This document shows positions 49,551-58,495 of a DNA stretch of 64,000 bases, in pieces. The DNA lies in the NCBI GenBank assembly GCA_035947875.1, contig DASZJQ010000109.1:29209-93208 (forward strand). The letters run 5' to 3'. Source of the DNA: Bog-473 sp035947875 (lineage in GTDB: Bacteria; Actinomycetota; Acidimicrobiia; Acidimicrobiales; RAAP-2). How positions within the stretch are numbered: the first letter of the stretch is position 1; each line of letters begins with the position of its first letter. A model generated the notes under the pieces. It did not search any database and was not told the DNA's origin. It worked only from the letters and a program-made list of their open reading frames with translations. A program made the position numbers and the translations under genes.

Positions 49551-51221
49551 ATGCGGACCGCTCAGGCACCGACCCTGTCCGTTCGGCCCGCCACACCCCT
49601 GCGGCCGCTCCCCGATGGGAGCGGCGAGGAGTCGTACGTGCTCGCGGTGGATCTCGGGACCGGTGGCCCCAAGGTGGCGGTGATTGCCGCGAGTGGACGG
49701 ATCGTCGCCCACGGCTTCGAGCCGGTCGGGATCCAGCTGGGTGAAGACGGCTCGGCCGAGCAGCTTCCCCAGGATTGGTGGGATGCGGTCGTGGTCTCGG
49801 CAAGGAGGGCCTTGACCCAGAGCCGGGTGTCGCCGGAGAAGGTGATCGGCGTCGGGTGCACGGCGCAGTGGTCGGGGACCGTCGCGGTGGGCGCCGACGG
49901 CGTTGCCATCGGTCCCTCCATCATCTGGATGGACTCGCGTGGAGCCAGCGCGGTGAGGAATACCGTCCGCGGCGCCCTCAATGTGCAGGGTTACGGGGCG
50001 TCGAAGCTGACCCGCTGGGTCCGGCGCACCGGGGGCATACCGAGCCTCTCGGGCAAGGACCCCGTGGGGCACATCCACTTCCTGCGCCAGGAGCGCCCGG
50101 ATGTCTATGCCGCCACGGCCGTCTTCCTCGAACCGGTCGACTACCTGGGCCTGCGATTGACCGGACTGGCCCGAGCCTCACACGACTCCATCACCCTTCA
50201 CTGGGTCACCGACAACCGCGACATCAATGCCGTCGCCTACGACGACGGCCTGTTCGATCTGGCCGGGCTCGAGCGCAGCCGGCTCCCCGAGCTGGTCCCC
50301 ACCGGTTCGATCCAGGGCGGCCTGACCGCGACGGCCGCCGCGGAGCTCGGGCTGTTGGCGGGGACGCCCGTCGTTAGTGGCACCGGTGACCTCCACTCGG
50401 CCGCCGTCGGGTCGGGGGCGGTGGATGACCTGGACGGCCACCTCTACATCGGGACATCGAGTTGGATCAGCTGCCATGTGCCGTTCAAGAAGACCGATGC
50501 GCTGACCAACGTGGCGTCCTTCCCCTCCGGCATTCCGGGCCGTTACCTGGTGGCCGACGAGCACGAGACGGCCGGGGCCTGCCTGACCTGGTTGCGGGAC
50601 AACCTCCTCTTCCCCGACGACGCGCTCGACCCCGGCGAGTCCCCACCGGCCGACGTCCTCGCCCGGCTCAACGACCTGGCGGCCGGCGTGCCCCAGGGTG
50701 CCCGGGGCGTGCTGTTCACTCCCTGGCTCAACGGCGAACGAACGCCGGTGGACGATCACACCATCCGGGGTGGTTTCCACAACATCTCGCTCTCCTCGAC
50801 CCGGGCGGACATGGTCCGCGCCGTGTTCGAAGGCGTGGCCTTCAACTCGGCCTGGCTGCTGGGCGCGGTGGAGAAGTACTGCAAAGGCCCCTTCGAATCC
50901 CTGGCCTTCATCGGGGGCGGCGCCAATTCGGACCTGTGGTCGCAGATGCATGCCGATGTGTTGGGGCGCACCATCCGCCAGATGGCCGACCCGGTGCAGG
51001 CCAATGTCCGGGGTGCCGGCCTGTTGACGCTGTTGGCCCTGGGCCGCATCTCGCTGGCCGACATCCCCGCCACCGTCGAAGTCAAGGCCACTTACACACC
51101 CGACCCCGATGCGAGCGCGCGCTACGCGCCCGTCCTCGAAGAGTTCATCAACCTCTACAAGGAGACCAAGGGCATCCACAAGCGCCTGAACGGTCGCAAG
51201 CTGGCCGCCCACCCGGCCTGA
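49551..51221 (+). CDS. FGGY-family carbohydrate kinase (xylulokinase-like)
   Basis: 556 aa from the ATG at 49551. The ATPase-fold phosphate motif is YVLAVDLGTGGPKVAVIAASGRIV (about 28-51). The sugar-binding FGGY signature includes TPWLNGERTPVDDHTIRGGFHNIS, and the late GGGANSDLWSQMHADVLGRTI binds the nucleotide. The first 27 residues form an extra N-terminus. Expected role: ATP-dependent phosphorylation of a pentulose, polyol or similar. It lies tail-to-tail with the GS-like gene (5-nt gap). Specific sugar unknown. Confidence 0.9.
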   Translation: MRTAQAPTLSVRPATPLRPLPDGSGEESYVLAVDLGTGGPKVAVIAASGRIVAHGFEPVGIQLGEDGSAEQLPQDWWDAVVVSARRALTQSRVSPEKVIGVGCTAQWSGTVAVGADGVAIGPSIIWMDSRGASAVRNTVRGALNVQGYGASKLTRWVRRTGGIPSLSGKDPVGHIHFLRQERPDVYAATAVFLEPVDYLGLRLTGLARASHDSITLHWVTDNRDINAVAYDDGLFDLAGLERSRLPELVPTGSIQGGLTATAAAELGLLAGTPVVSGTGDLHSAAVGSGAVDDLDGHLYIGTSSWISCHVPFKKTDALTNVASFPSGIPGRYLVADEHETAGACLTWLRDNLLFPDDALDPGESPPADVLARLNDLAAGVPQGARGVLFTPWLNGERTPVDDHTIRGGFHNISLSSTRADMVRAVFEGVAFNSAWLLGAVEKYCKGPFESLAFIGGGANSDLWSQMHADVLGRTIRQMADPVQANVRGAGLLTLLALGRISLADIPATVEVKATYTPDPDASARYAPVLEEFINLYKETKGIHKRLNGRKLAAHPA

Positions 51222-51226
51222 CCGCC

Positions 51227-52585
51227 CTACATGCGCTCGAAGTTGCGCGCCAGCTCCCAGTCGGACACGTGACGGTTGGACGCCTCCCATTCCTGCTGAG
51301 CCGTGTTGAGCAGGTGATGGTGCACGTCGGCCCCGAAGGCTTCGGCGGCCACGGCCGAGCCCTCCAGCTCGCCGATCGCTTCGACCAGGGTGGAAGGGAT
51401 CCGGGGCACGTCGGTGGCTTCGTAGGCGTTGCCGGCGAAGGGTTCGGGAAGGTCGAGTTCGTGGTCGATGCCGTAGAGGCCGGCGGCGATGCACGCGGCC
51501 ACCACGAGGTACGGATTGACATCGGCCCCGGGCACCCGGGTCTCGATGCGCCGCCCGGCCCCGTGACCGACGATGCGGAAGCCGCAGGTGCGGTTGTCCT
51601 CCCCCCACACGATGGCGGTGGGGGCCCAGCTTCCCGGGACGTAGCGCCGGTAGGAATTGACGGTCGGTGCGGCGCACCAGGCCAACTGGCGGGCGGCATG
51701 GAGCTGGCCGGCCAGGAATCGACGCCCGACGGTGGAGAGGCCGCTCGGGTGGGACGGGTCGGCCATGAGGGGGGCATCGGTCGTGGCATCCCACAAGCTG
51801 TTGTGCACGTGGCACGAGGACCCCACGTCGTCCATCGACCACTTGGCCATGAAGGTGGCGGCGCGGCCCTCCTGCGCGGCAATCTCCTTGATCCCGTTCT
51901 TGAAGACCAGGTGACGGTCCGCCGTCTCCAACGATCCGGCATAGGTGACGTTGACCTCGTGTTGGCCGCGACCGGCCTCGCCCTTGGAGAATTCCACCGG
52001 GATGCCCGCCGCGCACATCTCCTGGCGGATGCGCTTGAGGACGTACTCCTCGCGCGAGGTCTGCAGCAACTGGTAGTCCTCAATGGTGGCCGAGTGCGGC
52101 TTGAGCCCCTGCCACCCCTTGTCCTGGGCCTCCTCGTACGTCTCACGGAACAGGAAAAACTCGAGTTCGGTGGCGCTGAGGACGGTGAATCCCCGCTCGG
52201 CCGCCCGGGCGATCTGGTGCCGCAGGATCTGACGTGGTGACACGTCGACCGGGCTCCCGCCCTCGTCGGTGACGTCGCCGATGACCATCACGGTCCCGGG
52301 GAGCCACGGCAGCATCCGGGTGGTGGCGTAGTCCGGATGGACCACGACATCCCCGTAGCCCGAGTCCCAGTTGGCGAACCGGTACCCGGGGAGAGGGTTC
52401 ATGTCCACGTCGACCGCTAGCAGGTAGTCGCAGGCTTCGATGCCGTGTTCGGCCACGTGCTCGGTGAAGAAGGTGGGGGTGATCCGCTTCCCCACCGGTC
52501 GTCCGTGCATGTCGGGAAAGGCGAGCACGACGGTGTCGATGGAGCCGTCGGCGATCCCCGCGGCGATGAATTCAAGTCCGGGCAT
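51227..52585 (-). CDS. Glutamine synthetase-family, gamma-glutamylpolyamine synthetase-like (PuuA/GlnA3 type)
   Basis: 452 aa from the ATG at 52585. GS fold with Glu140 and Glu142 (ATELEFFLF), GRGQHEVNVTYA, the SSCHVHNSLWD region, NSYRRYVPGSWAP, and the C-terminal ETRVPGADVNPYLVVAA. The adenylylation Tyr region of true GlnA (NLYDLPP) reads IDHELDLPEP without Tyr. Such divergent GS proteins ligate glutamate to putrescine or other amines. A PuuD-like hydrolase gene lies divergently 129 nt away. Together they suggest the gamma-glutamylation route of polyamine breakdown. Confidence 0.88.
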   Translation of the reverse strand: MPGLEFIAAGIADGSIDTVVLAFPDMHGRPVGKRITPTFFTEHVAEHGIEACDYLLAVDVDMNPLPGYRFANWDSGYGDVVVHPDYATTRMLPWLPGTVMVIGDVTDEGGSPVDVSPRQILRHQIARAAERGFTVLSATELEFFLFRETYEEAQDKGWQGLKPHSATIEDYQLLQTSREEYVLKRIRQEMCAAGIPVEFSKGEAGRGQHEVNVTYAGSLETADRHLVFKNGIKEIAAQEGRAATFMAKWSMDDVGSSCHVHNSLWDATTDAPLMADPSHPSGLSTVGRRFLAGQLHAARQLAWCAAPTVNSYRRYVPGSWAPTAIVWGEDNRTCGFRIVGHGAGRRIETRVPGADVNPYLVVAACIAAGLYGIDHELDLPEPFAGNAYEATDVPRIPSTLVEAIGELEGSAVAAEAFGADVHHHLLNTAQQEWEASNRHVSDWELARNFERM

Positions 52586-52714
52586 GACGCATGATGTCGC
52601 CCCCACCCGCCACCGTCCATTCCCTTTGTACGCTGGAGCGATGTTCGCCGTCGCCAGCACCGACCCCCGGGCCACCCGGATCGAGGGTCGGCGTGCCCAC
52701 CGGGCGGTCGCGGC

Positions 52715-53473
52715 GTGATCCCGCTCGTCGGCCTTTCCACCTATGTGGCGGAGTCGGCCTGGGGGGCCTGGAGCCGCCCGGCGGCGGTCCTGCCCGAGTC
52801 GTACTACGAGCTGGTGGCCTCGGTCGGCGCCCGACCCGTGCTCCTGCCGCCGCCGCGCACCGCCGCATCGGGACCCGGTTTCGGCGCAGCCGAGGTGATA
52901 TCGGTGCTGGACGGGCTGGTGCTCACCGGCGGCGGGGATGTCGATCCCGCCCTCTATGGCGAAACCCCCGGGCCGAGCGTGGGTGGGGTCGATCCGGTCC
53001 GAGACGAAAGTGAGCGCGCCCTCCTGGCGGCGGCCCTGGCGGTCGACCTTCCCGTACTGGCCGTGTGCCGCGGCTGTCAGATTCTCAACGTCGAGCTGGG
53101 CGGCACGCTGTGCCAGCACCTGCCCGACGTGGTCGGCCACGAGGACCATCGTCGCGCCCCGTCGGTGTTCGGTGAGATGGAGGTGACCACAATGCCGGGT
53201 TCCCGGACGGCGGAGGTCTTCGGAGCCGAGACGACCGTGCTCTGCTCGCACCACCAATCGATCGACGCCCTGGGCACCGGACTGGTCGTCACGGCGCGTG
53301 CGCCCGACGGGGTCATCGAGGCGGTCGAACTCCCGGGCGCGTTCTTCGTGCTGGGGGTGCAGTGGCATCCCGAGGAGAGCGGCGATCAACGACCTTTTGC
53401 CGCCTTGGTGTCGGCCGCCCGGCGCTTTCGGGAGGGCCGATTGTCGTCGGCGACCGCGGGGCAATCGCAGTAG
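52715..53473 (+). CDS. Gamma-glutamyl-gamma-aminobutyrate hydrolase (PuuD-like, class I GATase)
   Basis: 252 aa from a GTG at 52715. Peptidase C26 fold. The nucleophile Cys118 is in LPVLAVCRGCQILNVELGG. The late His/Glu pair is in FVLGVQWHPEE, and GLVLTGGGDVDPALYG is the oxyanion-side motif. It releases GABA and glutamate from gamma-glutamyl-GABA. With the GS-like enzyme (divergent) and the amine oxidoreductase/aldehyde dehydrogenase cluster at the left of the window, it could complete a Puu-like route. The physical split between loci is unusual. Confidence 0.9.
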   Translation: MIPLVGLSTYVAESAWGAWSRPAAVLPESYYELVASVGARPVLLPPPRTAASGPGFGAAEVISVLDGLVLTGGGDVDPALYGETPGPSVGGVDPVRDESERALLAAALAVDLPVLAVCRGCQILNVELGGTLCQHLPDVVGHEDHRRAPSVFGEMEVTTMPGSRTAEVFGAETTVLCSHHQSIDALGTGLVVTARAPDGVIEAVELPGAFFVLGVQWHPEESGDQRPFAALVSAARRFREGRLSSATAGQSQ

Positions 53474-53484
53474 TGTCTTCAGCC

Positions 53485-53628
53485 ATGCCAAAGAGCGGAT
53501 CACGAAAGGTCCTCAAGCCGGTCGCGGCCACTGTCGGGATCGTGGGAACGATGGCCAGCATCTGGTGGTTCGCCCTCAAGCCTCGCCGAAAGGCGAAGTC
53601 AGAAGGCAACAAGTCGGCTGGGTCGTAG
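53485..53628 (+). CDS. Very small membrane protein (47 aa)
   Basis: A 47-residue product from an ATG at 53485, 11 nt after the PuuD-like stop. It has a basic start (PKSGSRKVLKP), one hydrophobic helix (about 12-30, VAATVGIVGTMASIWWFAL) and a basic tail (KPRRKAKSEGNK). The positive-hydrophobic-positive plan is typical of small membrane or cytoplasmic-face anchored peptides. No family recognised. It may be translated from the same transcript as the hydrolase. Confidence 0.5.
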   Translation: MPKSGSRKVLKPVAATVGIVGTMASIWWFALKPRRKAKSEGNKSAGS

Positions 53629-53641
53629 CGCGCCGCGCCGG

Positions 53642-54445
53642 TCACGGCGCCAGTGGCGGGAGGCCCTGGGTCAGCTGCGGCAGGATCTCGCTGATGGATC
53701 CCGTGACCACGACGTCGGCCAGCCGGTCCAGGTCGGTGGGCCCGCCGTTGACGATCACGATGGCGGCGCCGTATCTCGCGGCGGTGGGCACCAGTCCCGC
53801 GGCCGGGTAGACCCCGAGGGTCGAGCCCACGGCCACGAGGAGATCGCACGCCGCCGCGGCCTCCTCGGCCGCTCGGAGGTCCTGGGGCACCAGCTTCTGT
53901 CCGAAGCTGATGGTGGCCGACTTCAACATCCCCCCGCACCGTGACCCATCAGGCCGGATCTCTTGACAGGTGGGATCGTCCTCGCCCGCTCGAACGCGCG
54001 CATGGGTCGGCTCGGCGGGCCCACGGATCTGACAGCGCAGGCACATGATGTCCAAGGCGTTGCCGTGGATCTCAATGATGCGCGCCGGATCAGATCCGGC
54101 CTTTTGGTGCAACCCGTCGATGTTCTGGGTGACCAGCGTCTCGAGCCGGCCCGAGCGCTCCAGGTCCACCAGGGCGGCGTGGCCGGCGTTGGGCCGGGCG
54201 TCCAACATGGGCGACGTGAGGCGGTGCTGCCACGAGCGGCGGCGCACCTCGGGATCGTCGATATAGACCTGCAGGGTGGCCATCCGCTCGGCCTCGGGGT
54301 TCTTCGTCCACAGTCCCTCGGGCCCGCGGAAGTCGGCGATACCCGAGTCGGTGGAGATGCCCGCTCCCGTGAGGGCCAGGATACGGCGCGACCCGTCGAT
54401 CAGTGTCCGCGCCGCGCCGATCCGCTGATTTTCCATGGCCTCCAT
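53642..54445 (-). CDS. Sirtuin (NAD-dependent protein deacetylase)
   Basis: 267 aa from the ATG at 54445 (an ATG at 54436 is possible). Sirtuin core: LALTGAGISTDSGIADFRGPEGLWTKNP, the TQNIDGLHQKAG motif, catalytic His in EIHGN, and structural zinc Cys pairs CLRCQ and C-x9-C (CQEIRPDGSRC). NAD is consumed to remove acyl groups from protein lysines, often regulating acyl-CoA synthetases. It lies head-to-head with an AMP-dependent ligase (starts 43 nt apart), a common regulator/target arrangement; that link is inference. Confidence 0.92.
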   Translation of the reverse strand: MEAMENQRIGAARTLIDGSRRILALTGAGISTDSGIADFRGPEGLWTKNPEAERMATLQVYIDDPEVRRRSWQHRLTSPMLDARPNAGHAALVDLERSGRLETLVTQNIDGLHQKAGSDPARIIEIHGNALDIMCLRCQIRGPAEPTHARVRAGEDDPTCQEIRPDGSRCGGMLKSATISFGQKLVPQDLRAAEEAAAACDLLVAVGSTLGVYPAAGLVPTAARYGAAIVIVNGGPTDLDRLADVVVTGSISEILPQLTQGLPPLAP

Positions 54446-54488
54446 CGTTCCACTGTGGGGCCCCCTCGCCGCTCAGTACGCTGCCAGG

Positions 54489-55886
54489 GTGACCAGGGAG
54501 GCACCCACGGTCGAGCTGCTCGGTGCGCTCGAGGCCGAGGAACGGCAACGCCGCGCGGCGGGTGCGCTCCTCGCCCAGGGGTGCTCGTCGGGTGACCGGG
54601 TGGCGTTCAGCCTGCCCTCCTCGGGCAACTTGATCTGCGCCGTTCTCGGGGCCGCCCGCATCGGCGTCATCCCGGTCCTCCTCAACGCCACCCTCACCGC
54701 GGCGGAGCGGGATCGTCTCGTGGCCGACGCCCGACCCTCGGTGCAGGTTCTCCATGCCGGCGAATTGGCCGCGCTGATGGAGGGTCCCCAGGCGGAACTC
54801 TCGGCCTATCCGCTGACCCGACCCATGCACTACACCTCGGGCACCACCGGCCGGCCCAAGGGGGTCACCACCGGGGTCTGGGACGAGGCGACGGCGAAGG
54901 CGGTGTTCGAGGACGAAGCCGCCATCTGGCAATTCGATGGCGATGACCTCCATATGGTGTGCTCGCCGATGTACCACACGGTCTCGGTGCGCTTCTCGAC
55001 CGGGACGCTGCTCTCGGGGGGATCCCTGGCCATTCTCGGTCGCTTCGATGCCGCGACGGCGCTCGAGGTGCTGCGGCGCCTCCGCCCGACCACCGCCTTC
55101 CTGGTGCCGACCCATCTGCAGCGCATCCTCACCTCGCCGGACCTGGGGGTGGACGAGGCCTTCGATTCCCTCCGCTTCCTGGCTCACGCCGGTGCGCCCT
55201 GCCCGCCGTCGGTCAAGCGGGCGACCATGGCGCGCGTGCGCCCGGGGGAGGTGTGGGAATTCTACGGATCGACGGAAGGGCAGTTCACCGTGTGCGGCCC
55301 CGACGAGTGGCTCGAACATCCCGGCACGGTGGGTCGCGCCCGACCCGGGCGGCGCCTCAGCGTGAGCCCGGTGGAGGGGGAGGCCGGGGCCGACGACGGC
55401 TCGGGAACCGTGTGGTGCGACATGCCGTCCTTCGCCCACTTCAGCTATTGGGGTGACGACGAGGCGACGCGAGCGGCCTGGCGGGGATCGGCCTGCACCG
55501 TGGGTGATCTGGGCCGGCTCGATGAGGCGGGGTACCTCTACCTCACCGGCCGGCGTCTCGACCTCATCATCAGCGGCGGGGTCAACGTGTACCCGGCCGA
55601 GGTGGAGGCCGTCCTGGCCGCGGTGCCCGGCTTGCGGGAACTCGCCGTGTTCGGGCTGCCCGACGAGCAGTGGGGTCAGCGGGTCTGCGTCGCCTACGTG
55701 GCCGACCCTTCGGTCGACGAGGCGTCCCTGCGCTCGGTGGCCGAGGCCCGCCTGGCACCGTACAAGCGACCGAAGCTCTACGTGCGGGCCCCGGACCTGC
55801 CGCACACCGCGACCGGCAAGCTCTTGCGCCGCGCCATTCCCCAGCACCTGGGCCTGACTGCATGGCGCGAGGCCGAAGGGCGGTAA
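54489..55886 (+). CDS. AMP-dependent acyl-CoA synthetase-like ligase
   Basis: 465 aa from a GTG at 54489. ATP-grasp-like adenylate-forming family: P-loop HYTSGTTGRPKGVTTG, the EFYGSTEGQFT motif, DLGRLDEAGYLYLTGRRLDLIISGGVNVYPAEVE, and the catalytic Lys in HTATGKLLRRAI. It is shorter than fatty-acyl ligases (465 versus about 540-570 aa), with the N-terminal domain reduced. It may act on a small or unusual acid. The next gene, the aldehyde dehydrogenase, follows 10 nt later, so the two probably form an operon. Confidence 0.9.
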   Translation: MTREAPTVELLGALEAEERQRRAAGALLAQGCSSGDRVAFSLPSSGNLICAVLGAARIGVIPVLLNATLTAAERDRLVADARPSVQVLHAGELAALMEGPQAELSAYPLTRPMHYTSGTTGRPKGVTTGVWDEATAKAVFEDEAAIWQFDGDDLHMVCSPMYHTVSVRFSTGTLLSGGSLAILGRFDAATALEVLRRLRPTTAFLVPTHLQRILTSPDLGVDEAFDSLRFLAHAGAPCPPSVKRATMARVRPGEVWEFYGSTEGQFTVCGPDEWLEHPGTVGRARPGRRLSVSPVEGEAGADDGSGTVWCDMPSFAHFSYWGDDEATRAAWRGSACTVGDLGRLDEAGYLYLTGRRLDLIISGGVNVYPAEVEAVLAAVPGLRELAVFGLPDEQWGQRVCVAYVADPSVDEASLRSVAEARLAPYKRPKLYVRAPDLPHTATGKLLRRAIPQHLGLTAWREAEGR

Positions 55887-55896
55887 GAATCGAGTC

Positions 55897-57261
55897 ATGC
55901 CATTTGCCACCACGAATCCCGCCACCGGTCAGATCGAGAAGACATTCGACACCCACACGCCGGCCGAAGTGGAGGCCCTCATCCAGCGGGCGGTGGTCGC
56001 ATTCGGCGAGTACCGGCACACGACCTTTGCCGAGCGCGCCCGCCACCTGATCACGGCGGCCGAACTGTTGGAGGGCGAAGTGCCCGACGTCGCCCGGATC
56101 CTGACCACCGAGATGGGCAAGACCTTCGCCTCGGCCCGGGGCGAGGTGTCGAAGTGTGCCCTCGGGCTCCGCTGGTTCGCCGAACACGCCGAGGCACTGC
56201 TGGCCGACGAACCCATCGTCACCGGGGCGTCCCGCTCCTACGTGCACTACCAGCCCATCGGCCCGGTGCTGGCCATCATGCCGTGGAACTTCCCCATGTG
56301 GCAGGTGGTGCGATTCGCCGCGCCGGCCCTCATGGTCGGCAACGTGGGGCTGCTCAAGCACGCGTCGAACGTGCCGCAAACCGCCCTCGTGCTCGAGGAT
56401 CTCTTTCGGCGGGCCGGGGTGCCCGAAGGCGTGTTCACCAACCTCTTCGTGGAGTCCAAGGACGTCGCCAAGATCATCGAAGATCCCCGGATCGCCGCGG
56501 TGACCCTGACCGGGAGCGAGCGGGCCGGCATGTCGGTGGGCTCGACAGCCGGCCACGCGCTCAAGAAGAGCGTGCTCGAGTTGGGTGGATCCGACGCGTT
56601 CATCGTGCTCGAGTCCGCCGACATGGAGTCGACCGTGCGTACGGCCGTGGAGGCTCGGGTGCAGAACAACGGGCAGTCCTGCATCGCCGCCAAGCGCTTC
56701 ATCGTGGTTGAGCCGGTGGCGGACGAGTTCCTGCGCCGCTTCACCGAAGCCATGGATGCGCTGGTGGTCGGCGACCCCTTCGACCCCGCCACCGACGTCG
56801 GCCCCATCGTCACCGAGGCGCAACGGGCCGAATTGGTGGCGCAAGTCGAAGAAGCCCGGAGTCAAGGGGCGACGGTGCACAGCGGGGGACAAGTGGTCGA
56901 CGGCCCCGGCTGGTACTTCCCGCCGACGGTGCTCTCGGGCATCACGTCGGACATGCGGGTAGCCCAGGAGGAGCTCTTCGGGCCCGTGGCCATGGTCGAA
57001 CGGGTGCCGGATCTGACCGCCGCCCTCGAGGTGGCCAACGCCACCACGTTCGGGCTCGGCTCGAGCGTGTGGGGGACGGACGAGGCGGAGATCCAGCGCT
57101 GCATCGAGGAATTGGAGGCCGGGGCCGTCTTCGTCAACGCCATGGTGGCGTCCACCCCGGAGCTCCCCTTCGGCGGGATCAAGCGATCGGGCTTCGGCCG
57201 GGAGCTCTCCGAGCTGGGACTGAAGGAATTCTGCAACGCCAAGACGGTGTGGATCACCTGA
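55897..57261 (+). CDS. NAD(P)-dependent succinate-semialdehyde dehydrogenase-like enzyme
   Basis: 454 aa. Aldehyde dehydrogenase fold: IMPWNFPMWQVVRFAAPALMVGN, Glu in VLELGGSDAFIVLE, catalytic Cys in NNGQSCIAAKRF, and the C-terminal PFGGIKRSGFGRELSELGLKEFCNAKTVW. This last block is characteristic of GabD-like succinate-semialdehyde dehydrogenases. It would take succinate semialdehyde from GABA to succinate, closing the amine route seen elsewhere in the window. It overlaps the next gene by 13 nt. Confidence 0.9.
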   Translation: MPFATTNPATGQIEKTFDTHTPAEVEALIQRAVVAFGEYRHTTFAERARHLITAAELLEGEVPDVARILTTEMGKTFASARGEVSKCALGLRWFAEHAEALLADEPIVTGASRSYVHYQPIGPVLAIMPWNFPMWQVVRFAAPALMVGNVGLLKHASNVPQTALVLEDLFRRAGVPEGVFTNLFVESKDVAKIIEDPRIAAVTLTGSERAGMSVGSTAGHALKKSVLELGGSDAFIVLESADMESTVRTAVEARVQNNGQSCIAAKRFIVVEPVADEFLRRFTEAMDALVVGDPFDPATDVGPIVTEAQRAELVAQVEEARSQGATVHSGGQVVDGPGWYFPPTVLSGITSDMRVAQEELFGPVAMVERVPDLTAALEVANATTFGLGSSVWGTDEAEIQRCIEELEAGAVFVNAMVASTPELPFGGIKRSGFGRELSELGLKEFCNAKTVWIT

Positions 57262-58436
57262 TCGGCGACCCCGCAGAGACGACCTACCTCGATCACGCCG
57301 CCACCACACCGCTGCGCCCCGAGGTGGCCGAGGCCATGGCGGAGGCTCTCTCGGAGCCGCTGGGCAACCCGACCGGGAGCCATCGACCGGCGCAACGAGC
57401 GCGGCGACTGCTCGAGGAATCGAGGGACGAGATCGCCGCACTCCTGGGGCGGGATCCGGGCGGGATCGTCTTTACCTCGGGTGGCACGGAGTCAGCCAAC
57501 CTGGCCGTCTTCGGGACGCTGGCCGCGGCGAGCCACGACCAAGCCGCGCCGTCGTTGCTGTGCTCCGCCGTCGAGCATCCGGCGGTGCTCGAGTCGTGCC
57601 GGGCGGCCGCCGGCACCGGGTCGGCGAAGCTGCAGGAAATCCCGGTCGATTCCGCCGGGCTGGTCGACGTGGCCGGCCTGGCCGATCTGGTCGAGCCGCA
57701 CACGACACTGGTCGCCGTGATGCTGGCGAACAACGAAACCGGCGTCATCGAGCCGCTCGGGCGCGTGGTGGAGGCCGTCCGGGCGCAGAGCGCCACCGCC
57801 CGGATCTTCACCGACGCCGTACAGGCGGCCTCCTTCGTGAACCTGGCCGCCGACACGACGGGGGCCGACCTGGTGGCCGTGAGCGCCCACAAGCTGGGCG
57901 GCCCGGTCGGCGTCGGCGTCCTGGCCGAACGCCTGCCCTCGGTCATCGCGCCCCATCAGTACGGGGGCGGTCAAGAACGCGAACGACGCAGCGGCACGCA
58001 AAATGTCGTCGGCGCCGTCGGCCTGGCCACCGCACTCCGACTGGCCGCAGCGGAGAGGGACGCAGCGACCGGTCGCGTCGCCGGGCTGCGTGATGCCCTG
58101 GCCCGCGGCTTGACTGCCGCCATCCCCGACGCCCATCGCACGGTCCCGCCGGGCGTGGCCACACTGCCCGGTCACCTCCACCTGTGCCTTCCCGGGGTCG
58201 AACGGGAGGAGCTCCTGGTCGGGTTGGGGGAGCGCGGCATCTGTGCCTCCGGCGGTTCATCGTGCGCCAGCGGGGCGCTCCAGGCCAGCCACGTCCTCTC
58301 CGCCATGGGCGTCTCCGAGTCCCTGTCGCGCGGGGCCATCCGGTTCACGCTCGGTCGCGGGACGACCCGGGTGGACGTCGAGCGGGCGGTGGCCGTCGTG
58401 CCGCCGTTGGTCGCCGCGGTGCGACACGACCCTTAG
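57249..58436 (+). CDS. Cysteine desulfurase (IscS/NifS-type)
   Basis: 395 aa from a GTG at 57249, overlapping the aldehyde dehydrogenase end by 13 nt. PLP enzyme with TYLDHAATTPLRPEV at the N-terminus, VMLANNETGVIEPLG, the PLP Lys in SAHKLGGPVGVG, GGGQERERRSGTQNV, and the sulfur-accepting Cys in GGSSCASGALQASHV. It releases sulfur from cysteine for tRNA thiolation and clusters. MnmA follows 59 nt downstream, a classic sulfur-relay pair. Confidence 0.93.
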   Translation: MDHLIGDPAETTYLDHAATTPLRPEVAEAMAEALSEPLGNPTGSHRPAQRARRLLEESRDEIAALLGRDPGGIVFTSGGTESANLAVFGTLAAASHDQAAPSLLCSAVEHPAVLESCRAAAGTGSAKLQEIPVDSAGLVDVAGLADLVEPHTTLVAVMLANNETGVIEPLGRVVEAVRAQSATARIFTDAVQAASFVNLAADTTGADLVAVSAHKLGGPVGVGVLAERLPSVIAPHQYGGGQERERRSGTQNVVGAVGLATALRLAAAERDAATGRVAGLRDALARGLTAAIPDAHRTVPPGVATLPGHLHLCLPGVEREELLVGLGERGICASGGSSCASGALQASHVLSAMGVSESLSRGAIRFTLGRGTTRVDVERAVAVVPPLVAAVRHDP

Positions 58437-58495
58437 GGCACGATGCATGGCGGGTGGCGTCCACGGGCCCTGAGGGTCGGTGGCACACTGGTGCG

